DNA from: Planctomycetota bacterium
Lineage (GTDB): Bacteria; Planctomycetota; UBA1135; GCA-002686595
Assembly: GCA_012959525.1 (NCBI GenBank)
Contig: DUDB01000047.1
Location: 198,779 to 262,778, forward strand
Direction of reading: 5' to 3'
DNA: 64,000 bases
The translations under genes were made by a program, and so were the position numbers. This document shows positions 58,218 to 64,000 of the stretch, piece by piece; the first letter of the stretch is position 1; every line of letters starts with the position of its first letter. Under the pieces are notes generated by a model that worked only from the letters and a program-made list of their open reading frames with translations, did no database searches and was not told the origin of the DNA.

Positions 58218-60260
58218 ATGCCCCGAAACGCCACCCGCCTCGCTGCTCTCGCTACTGCCCTTCTCCTCGCCTGGTTCCTCGTTGTAGAGCATCGCTCCGC
58301 CCTGAGCGCCCCCCCCATGGAGGGCCTCACGTCCGCACCAGCCGAGGCCGGATCTGACCTCCAGCCTCTTCTGGAAGCCCGGGCAACGGCACGACAAGCC
58401 CAACCCACGGGCTCCGACGAGCCACGCATCGCAATCGCGGCCCTCGAGCCTGCGCCGGGCCCGGCGACCTTGCGTGGGCGCGTGCTCTTGGAAGACGAGC
58501 GGGGAATCCTGAGGGGCGCGAGTGAGTGCACCATTGAGCTGTGGATGGATTGCCTCGATGAAGGCCTGGAAATCTACTGCTCCGATGGAACCTGGACCGT
58601 CGAGCTCGATCCGGAAGCGCTCCAGCCTAAGTTCCTCGATGAAGATGGGACCTCCCTGAACGCGGACCTCGGAACGTTGGAGGTCTGGTCCATTCTGGTC
58701 GGGGATCAACCGGCACTCGCCACTCAGAGCTCCTTCAACGTCCACCGTGGACAGGAAACGATCATCACTTGTCGATTGCCGCAGCCCACGCTCTTGCGTG
58801 TGATAGACGGAGCGACAGGGGTCGAATTGAACGCTGTGGACGTAGCCAGCGCGTATTCAGATCTTATTCCAGTCACACAAGAGGACATGCATGACGAGCT
58901 GGTGGTCCGCTCTGAACCCTCACCTCTCTCCTTCTCCCCGAATTTCGAGGACATGGCGGAGATGCTCTTGGAGAACTCCCTCCCCTGGTGGATTGGTTCG
59001 CAGGGCTATGGCTGGGAGAGGGTCATCATCGACCACCGGCGGGGCGGCGAGCGTAGCGTTGAGCTTTTCGCGGCGGGCTCACTGGAGCTGACACTGCTGG
59101 GCGATTGGCCGCAGACCACGTCGATTGAACTCTCGCCTCTATTCGGGCCGCTCGAATACGAAGACATCATCAAGCTGATCCCCGCAAGCGGCAGGCCATT
59201 GTCCGTACCTCGCTTGGCGCCTGGAACCTGGAGGGTCTCCGCGAGTAGTGGCGTCCACTGGCGGCACCGCGCGACCCTGGCCAGTGCCGAGGTACTCATC
59301 ACGGCTGGAGCGACGAGCGAGTTGGAATTGGAGATCCCAGCCCTGGCCCCCCTGGGAGATCCTGTCCCCATGGGCGGAATCCTCGAAGTACCCCCGACCT
59401 GGATGGAAACAGGCACCCTGACCATGTCGCTCGAGATCCTGGACGACCTGCCCCATGACTATGAAGTGATCTATCACTCGGATCAGGCGAGCGTATCCAA
59501 GAACACTGAGGTCAGGGATCTGCCCCGAGTTGATGGCGAGGCCAACCAATATCAATGGCATGGCGGGCTTCGCCCACCCGGTCGGTACGCCGCCCAGATC
59601 GCCCTCAGGGGAGCGGGGTGCCTGTGGCGTCAGGAGTTTGAGTTGGGATACCAAGGAGACGAACGGCTCCTGCTGGTGATGCCGGCGCCTGCGCGGATTC
59701 GCGTCGTGCCGGTCGACGCCGAAACGACGCGGCCGATCCTTGGGGGGCACGCCTCGCAACGTGAGGTGGGTGTCGGGTTCAGCTTCCGCGGCTCCGGCGG
59801 GCAGATGATGTTCACGCCCTTGCATGGGGAGGTGGATGCCACAAGCGGGACGTTCGTGTCCACGCTGCCCGTGGGACCTGTCCGGCTCTCCGTAGATGCG
59901 GACGGCTACATGTGGGAGACCGTGCACCTCGAAATCCAACCGGGCGACAACGACGTGACCGTGCTCATGCACCCCCTCCTTGAAGTGCAGGTATCGCTCA
60001 CGTGCGATGGCGGTCCTGTGACGGTCCCCGACAACTGGTTCTGGAATACGGAAGCCACTGATCTAACGGGCGAGGAGCTCGACATGGGCTGCGAAAACAG
60101 CCCAGACCGACCTGAGTGGGTGCGGTTTCTCCTCCCCAACGTGGGCACGTGCCGCCTTGTCTTCCCCGAGGTCAACGGCTACGAGCGCCCAAGCCCCGTT
60201 GAGCTTCGCCTCGATCCCCTGCAGCCCATCGAGCTCATCCTGAACCTTCGCCGCAAGTAG
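58218..60260 (+). CDS. membrane-anchored protein with carboxypeptidase-regulatory-like beta domains
   Basis: 680 residues with a signal anchor at residues 8-25 (LAALATALLLAWFLVVEH), so the body is exported. It consists of serial beta-sandwich units: GRVLLEDERG near residue 88, TLLRVIDGATGVELNAVDV, LPVGPVRLSVDADGYMWETVHLEIQPGDNDVTVLMHPLLEVQVSL, and the ending NVGTCRLVFPEVNGYERPSPVELRL. These resemble the carboxypeptidase-regulatory-like/CNA-B domains common in Planctomycetota cell-surface proteins. No catalytic residues are seen. It is convergent with the sulfatase pair (9 bp). Specific role unknown. Confidence 0.75.
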   Translation: MPRNATRLAALATALLLAWFLVVEHRSALSAPPMEGLTSAPAEAGSDLQPLLEARATARQAQPTGSDEPRIAIAALEPAPGPATLRGRVLLEDERGILRGASECTIELWMDCLDEGLEIYCSDGTWTVELDPEALQPKFLDEDGTSLNADLGTLEVWSILVGDQPALATQSSFNVHRGQETIITCRLPQPTLLRVIDGATGVELNAVDVASAYSDLIPVTQEDMHDELVVRSEPSPLSFSPNFEDMAEMLLENSLPWWIGSQGYGWERVIIDHRRGGERSVELFAAGSLELTLLGDWPQTTSIELSPLFGPLEYEDIIKLIPASGRPLSVPRLAPGTWRVSASSGVHWRHRATLASAEVLITAGATSELELEIPALAPLGDPVPMGGILEVPPTWMETGTLTMSLEILDDLPHDYEVIYHSDQASVSKNTEVRDLPRVDGEANQYQWHGGLRPPGRYAAQIALRGAGCLWRQEFELGYQGDERLLLVMPAPARIRVVPVDAETTRPILGGHASQREVGVGFSFRGSGGQMMFTPLHGEVDATSGTFVSTLPVGPVRLSVDADGYMWETVHLEIQPGDNDVTVLMHPLLEVQVSLTCDGGPVTVPDNWFWNTEATDLTGEELDMGCENSPDRPEWVRFLLPNVGTCRLVFPEVNGYERPSPVELRLDPLQPIELILNLRRK

Positions 60261-60269
60261 CCTCGCTCG

Positions 60270-61970
60270 CTACTTGCCTTGTTCCTCAAGCTCCGCGACG
60301 AGCCTCTCGACGGTCCCCGCGACGCTGGCCTCGGCGGGGCGCAGAGCCAGGGCTGCGCGGTAGGCGTCCAGAGCCTTACGGATCTCGCCCCGGGCCTCGT
60401 AGGCGCTGCCGAGGTAGGTGAAGGATGCGAAGCGATCCAGTCGGCCCGCTGCAACGAGAGGGGCGAAGAGTGCGACGATCTGGTCGTGCTGAGCCTCGTC
60501 CACGAGGCAGCCGCCCAAGGTCTCCGTGGCCAGCATGTTGCCCGGATTGGCGACGATCACTTCGCGTAGCAGTGGAATGGCCTCAGCGCTCCGCCCGGCT
60601 TGAGCCAAACCGACGGCCTCACAGAAACGGGCGTAGTGTTCAGCGTGGTCCCGGGGAGCCGGGCGCGTGCTCGGCTCCAGAGGGTCAGGCAGTTCTCGCA
60701 CCTCTTCCCCCGCCGCGGCGTAGCCCAGGGCTCGTAGCTGCTTGAGTTGATCCTCTTCCAGAGCCAACGCGCCGGATTGTAAGCGGGGGAGCTGGCTCAA
60801 TGCAGCGAGCGCCTCGCGATAGGGAGCCACATCCACGTTGCCACGAGAGAGCAGATCGTCCAGCTCGCCCGGATCCGCAGACAGGTCGTAGTACTCCGGC
60901 CGCGTGCTGTGCAGGTACTTGCCGCGCTCGTCCAGCCAGCCCGCCAGGGGACTCCAGCCGTAGTTCAGGTAGCCCGAGTAGGACTCCATGTACACACCGC
61001 GCCCGGCACCGATGGGCTCGCCCGCGAGGTTTGCGCCATCGACGTCCCCCACGCTTCCCAGCCCCAGCACGTCCATGAACGTCGGGAAAACGTCCACCAC
61101 GCTGACGAGTTCGTTCGAGCGTGTCCCCGCGCCGCGTCCATCCGGGAAGCGCATCAGGAAGGGGACGTGGATGGTGGCCTCGTAGGCGTAGGCCGTGTGG
61201 GTGGGCTCTCCGTGTCGCCCGAAGGACTCGCCATGGTCCGCCACGATGGCGAGCAGGTACCCGTCGGTTCCCAGCACTTCATCCAACCGATCCACGAGGC
61301 GACCCACGTCGTGGTCCATGGAAGCCACTTCCGCCAGGTAGGGCTTGCCCCCGGCCTGCTCCAGGAATTCGGGCGGCGGCGCATAGGGAAAGTGCGGATC
61401 GAAGTAGTGCACCCACAGGAGGAAGGGCTGATCGGGATCTCGTTGCTCAAGCCAGGCGAGGGCATCGTCCGTCACCTCTCGTGAGCTCCTGCGCGTGAGC
61501 GCGGCCACGGGTGCCCCGTTGGGCGGGACGGGCTCCGAGTAGAGGTCGAAGCCTTGGTCCAATCCGTAGGCGGCGGAGAGGACGACGGCTGAAACGAAGG
61601 CTGCCGTTTCGAAGCCGCGCTCCTTGGCGCACTCGGCGAGGGTGCGGGCTTCCGGCGAGAGACTGGCCCAGCCGTTGTCCCGCACCCCGTGTCGCAGGGG
61701 ATAGAGGCCCGTCATCATCGAGACGTGCGCGGGCAGGGTGATGGGCGCAACCGTATGCGCGCTGTCGTAGACGACGCCGGGTTGGGCCAGGCGCGTCAGG
61801 TTGGGGGTGATCCCGCGATCCGCACCGTACAAATCCAGCGCACCCGCGCGAGTCGTATCCAGGGTGATGATGACACCCGATCGGGGCGCCTGCTCCTGCG
61901 ATCCACAGCTCACGGCAAACATCGCGGCCGAGAGAACAGCGAGCGAGAGGCTTAAGGAGGTGGTCTTCAT
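60270..61970 (-). CDS. sulfatase-fold lipoprotein with C-terminal TPR repeats, copy 2
   Basis: 566 residues. Lipobox at FAVSC (C22). The alkaline-phosphatase-superfamily domain has LDTTRAGALDLYG (metal Asp), the nucleophile loop PITLPAHVSMMTGLYP (T78-L-P-A-H), HYFDPHFPYAPP and VADHGESFGRHGE. As in its neighbour, the nucleophile is Thr, so formylglycine-dependent sulfatase activity is not expected. Residues from about 450 on are TPR-like repeats (LAQAGRSAEAIPLLREVIVANPGN; YEARGEIRKALDAYRAALALRPAE). Second gene of a two-gene unit, 22 bp after its paralogue. Confidence 0.9.
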   Translation of the reverse strand: MKTTSLSLSLAVLSAAMFAVSCGSQEQAPRSGVIITLDTTRAGALDLYGADRGITPNLTRLAQPGVVYDSAHTVAPITLPAHVSMMTGLYPLRHGVRDNGWASLSPEARTLAECAKERGFETAAFVSAVVLSAAYGLDQGFDLYSEPVPPNGAPVAALTRRSSREVTDDALAWLEQRDPDQPFLLWVHYFDPHFPYAPPPEFLEQAGGKPYLAEVASMDHDVGRLVDRLDEVLGTDGYLLAIVADHGESFGRHGEPTHTAYAYEATIHVPFLMRFPDGRGAGTRSNELVSVVDVFPTFMDVLGLGSVGDVDGANLAGEPIGAGRGVYMESYSGYLNYGWSPLAGWLDERGKYLHSTRPEYYDLSADPGELDDLLSRGNVDVAPYREALAALSQLPRLQSGALALEEDQLKQLRALGYAAAGEEVRELPDPLEPSTRPAPRDHAEHYARFCEAVGLAQAGRSAEAIPLLREVIVANPGNMLATETLGGCLVDEAQHDQIVALFAPLVAAGRLDRFASFTYLGSAYEARGEIRKALDAYRAALALRPAEASVAGTVERLVAELEEQGK

Positions 61971-61992
61971 CCCGATGGATCAGAGGGTGTGG

Positions 61993-63726
61993 TCAGTTCC
62001 CGCCCTGGCGCTGGCTCTTCAATTCCGCCTGACGCTTTTCGATATTGCGTCTGAACTCCGCCGCCTGGGGATCGCCCGGACAGAACTCCTCGAACGCGCG
62101 TGCGTGCTCAAGGGCCAGCTTGTACTCCCCCAACATGGCGTGAGCCAGGGCCAGGTTGCGCCGCAGACCGGGACGGTCCAACTCCAGTTCGATCATGGCG
62201 GACAGAACGGCAATGGCCTTGCGCGGCTTCTTTACCTCCAGGAGCATCTCTCCAAGGAGGGAGTGGGCGAAGGAGTGGCGGGGGTTCTTGGCCACGACTT
62301 GCTGCAGTCCGGCGATGGCGAGGTCCACCTTGCCCCGGTCGGACTGAGCCAACGCGGACCAGACGGCGTAGTGCTCATCGAGGTTCTCGGCTGGAGCGGG
62401 CAGGGTGCTGGGACTGGCCGGTTCGGGTAAGGCGACGCTCACGCTGGCCGAGCCCGCGTAGCCCATGCCCCGCATGCCCTCCTGGCTGACGGCACCTTCT
62501 TCGGTGGATGTGCGCTCCAGCGCGGGCGCCTGGGCGATGCGCATCATGGCCTCTCGCGCCGCGGAGACGACTCCTCCTTCACGCAGGGAACCATCCGAGT
62601 CCTTGTACTTACCGAACGGGTTTCTGACCAGGAGATCGGAGGTCTCCTCGGGATCCAAGCCCGTGTCGTACAGCTCGGGCGTCGGACCGTGGATGTACTT
62701 CTTGCCCCCGGGACCCACCCAACCCGCCAGGTGTCCCCAACCGTAGTTCAGGTATCCGTAGTAGCTCTCGAAGTACACGCCGCGATTGGCCGCAATGTCA
62801 CCGGCGACCAGGGACAGCCCATCGCTCTCCGGCACGCTCAGCCCCATGGCCTCGAGCGCTGTGGGAAACACATCCACTATGCTGACCCGTTCCGTCGATC
62901 GCTCCCGCGCCCGCGCCCGTCCAGGCAGGCGCACGATCAGGGGCACCTTCAGGGTGGCGTCGTAGCAGAAGAGGCCGTGGCTGGCCTCGCCATGCTTGCC
63001 GCCACTCTCACCGTGGTCGGCCACGACAATGACGCAGAAGTCCTCGTAGTCGGGTTCGACGCGCAGCCGGTCGAGCAAGGGGCCGATGGCCGCGTCCATG
63101 GCGGCGACCTCGCCCAGGTAGGGCTTGCCCTCCGCGCGCTTCAAGAACTCAGCGGGCGCCTCATAGGGTGCGTGAGGATCAAAGTAGTGGACCCACAGGA
63201 AGAACGGCTCCTCTCCGTCGCGTCCGTTGAGCCACTCGATGGCCTCCGCGGACACCTCGGTTCCGATGCGGTCGCCCACGCCGCCCCGGTGTGCCGAAAC
63301 CGCAGGCGACTCGCCATACACGTCGAAGCCCTGATTGAGGCCGTAGAGCTCGCGCAGAACGCCAGCGGCGACGAAAGCGCCCGTGCGGCAGCCCGCGTCC
63401 TTGGCGCGCTCTGCCAGAGTCTCGGCTGAGCTGGGCAGGGACATGTAGCCGTTGTCGCGCACTCCATGCCGCGGCGGATACAGCCCCGTCAGCATGGAGG
63501 CGTGGGAGGCGATCGTGATGGGAGCCACGGCGCGGGCGTCCTCAAAGACGATGCCTTCGCTGGCCAGGCGGTTCAGATTGGGCGTGAGCCCGCGCTTGTC
63601 CCCATACACGTCAAGCGCGTCGGGGTTGGTGGTATCCAGCGTGATGAGCACGCAGGACTTCGGCGCGTCCTGTTTGGGCGCGCAACCGCAGAGGTAGCAG
63701 GCGATGAGGACCGGTAGGAGGCGCAT
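61993..63726 (-). CDS. sulfatase-fold lipoprotein with C-terminal TPR repeats, copy 1
   Basis: 577 residues from ATG 63726, chosen because MRLLPVLIACYLCGC gives a clean signal and lipobox (C15) and because a TACACT hexamer lies 7 nt upstream. An ATG at 63744 would add six residues. The nucleophile loop is PITIASHASMLTG (T71-I-A-S-H): the family Pro is Ala here. Metal-site regions LDTTNPDALDVYG, HYFDPHAPYEAP and VADHGESGGKHGE are intact. TPR repeats occupy the C-terminus (QSDRGKVDLAIAGLQQVVAKNPRH; EMLLEVKKPRKAIAVLSAMIELELDRPG). It is paralogous to the gene downstream, about 45% by eye. Confidence 0.9.
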   Translation of the reverse strand: MRLLPVLIACYLCGCAPKQDAPKSCVLITLDTTNPDALDVYGDKRGLTPNLNRLASEGIVFEDARAVAPITIASHASMLTGLYPPRHGVRDNGYMSLPSSAETLAERAKDAGCRTGAFVAAGVLRELYGLNQGFDVYGESPAVSAHRGGVGDRIGTEVSAEAIEWLNGRDGEEPFFLWVHYFDPHAPYEAPAEFLKRAEGKPYLGEVAAMDAAIGPLLDRLRVEPDYEDFCVIVVADHGESGGKHGEASHGLFCYDATLKVPLIVRLPGRARARERSTERVSIVDVFPTALEAMGLSVPESDGLSLVAGDIAANRGVYFESYYGYLNYGWGHLAGWVGPGGKKYIHGPTPELYDTGLDPEETSDLLVRNPFGKYKDSDGSLREGGVVSAAREAMMRIAQAPALERTSTEEGAVSQEGMRGMGYAGSASVSVALPEPASPSTLPAPAENLDEHYAVWSALAQSDRGKVDLAIAGLQQVVAKNPRHSFAHSLLGEMLLEVKKPRKAIAVLSAMIELELDRPGLRRNLALAHAMLGEYKLALEHARAFEEFCPGDPQAAEFRRNIEKRQAELKSQRQGGN

Positions 63727-63739
63727 GGTCTGAAGTGTA
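63727..63739 (-). promoter_or_regulatory. leaderless promoter of the sulfatase-TPR pair: TACACT-N7-ATG
   Basis: On the minus strand TACACT (63739-63734), TCAGACC, then the ATG at 63726. This fits the rule seen in seven other genes. Confidence 0.5.
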
Positions 63740-63794
63740 GCCATGGGAGGGTGCCACGAGGAGTGCTTTCGCTGGCCTGTCCTCCACTGGGTCG

Positions 63795-64000
63795 GCCCTC
63801 AGGCTGCTGAGACCATCGCCCGCCGTGGTGACGTCACTGATCGAGCCCAAGAGCTCCCGGTTGTAGAAACCCAGGACCTTGGAGACCTCGCGGGTCTTGT
63901 CCAGTTCTGCGCTGTAGTTGGCTTCTGCGGTTGCCGCTTTACCGTCCGCGATGACCGCTCGATCCTGAGCAATCACGGCATCCTGGTTGGCCACATAAGC
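63795..64000 (-). pseudogene. truncated second copy of the coiled-coil gene at 17089-18345
   Basis: 206 bp aligned without gaps to 18050-18255, about 88% identical by my hand count (25 differences). The 74 bp at 63927-64000 differ at one base. The frame reads AYVANQDAVIAQDRAVIADGKAATAEA and on to VSKVLGFYNREL, VTTAGDGLSSLRA, then changes to unrelated sequence (DPVEDRPAKALLVAP) at 63795 and stops at 63611, inside the sulfatase start. The coiled-coil body and BRCT-like domain of the full gene are absent, so this copy is broken. Its 5' end lies beyond the window. Confidence 0.75.

Noticed and set aside
60270..63726. Formylglycine-type sulfatases
   Set aside because: The nucleophile loop has Thr instead of the Cys of C-x-P-S-R in both genes and in the one at 32489, so only the fold is claimed.
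1..64000. CRISPR arrays, insertion sequences, prophage or conjugative elements
   Set aside because: No direct repeat with unique spacers, no transposase or integrase motif and no terminal inverted repeats were seen. The only repeats are the short tandem ones described.

Overview
This 64 kb window is GC-rich, densely coded bacterial chromosome with no rRNA operon, insertion sequence, prophage or CRISPR array. It probably comes from a marine Planctomycetota lineage of the Poly30/Saltatorellus type. The evidence is a C-terminal domain at 23916-25208 that I recall as common in that group, several giant exported lipoproteins and FG-GAP proteins, lipoprotein hydrolases of the sulfatase fold, a histone H1-like Lys/Ala repeat protein beside HU, and many genes without Shine-Dalgarno sequences. 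The taxonomic call is an inference.

Layout. 1-51: start of a minus-strand gene cut by the window edge. 268-2647: metG, a 15-bp tandem repeat, a hairpin, then HU and an H1-like protein. 3075-5541: a three-gene module (TPR membrane protein, MglA-type GTPase with a long C-terminal membrane tail, Roadblock/LC7 protein). 5640-11046: a 1200-residue Ig-like repeat lipoprotein and an exported beta-propeller. 11225-13766: a glycine riboswitch driving gcvT-gcvH-lipM; gcvP lies 40 kb away at 52027-54975. 14589-16938: tRNA-Gln(UUG), cinA, tatC. 17089-18345: membrane-anchored coiled-coil protein with a BRCT-like tail. 18803-28110: coaE-rho, a glycosyltransferase, a hotdog protein with a nitronate monooxygenase, an exported protein, a homocysteine-methyltransferase-like gene, and an ABC transporter.

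28235-32450 is a tightly overlapping exported cassette (double-PDZ lipoprotein plus two FG-GAP proteins). It is followed by a sulfatase-fold lipoprotein, a sulfotransferase and an S9 peptidase with acidic/lysine inserts, then dus, pepA, speA, a SlyD-type isomerase, a queuosine-precursor transporter, efpL, mutM, an MBOAT/SGNH pair, DinB, gcvP, a Nudix protein, a subtilase, a carboxypeptidase-regulatory-like protein and two tandem sulfatase-TPR lipoproteins. The right edge holds part of a broken second copy of the coiled-coil gene at 17089-18345.

How it works together: the glycine-cleavage genes (T, H, P) and a LipM-type octanoyltransferase that can supply lipoyl groups to GcvH form one pathway, with glycine sensing built into the gcvT leader. 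The exported hydrolases, sulfotransferase and propeller proteins suggest a surface-polymer lifestyle. The clearest general signal I found is a TANNNT hexamer exactly 6 or 7 nt before the start codon of at least eight genes, which implies that leaderless transcription is common here. A second class of promoters uses TAGAATC with a normal leader. Other notable items are a Shine-Dalgarno-masking hairpin before the ABC transporter, a 16-bp perfect inverted repeat between gcvP and the Nudix gene, and the truncated gene copy at the right edge.
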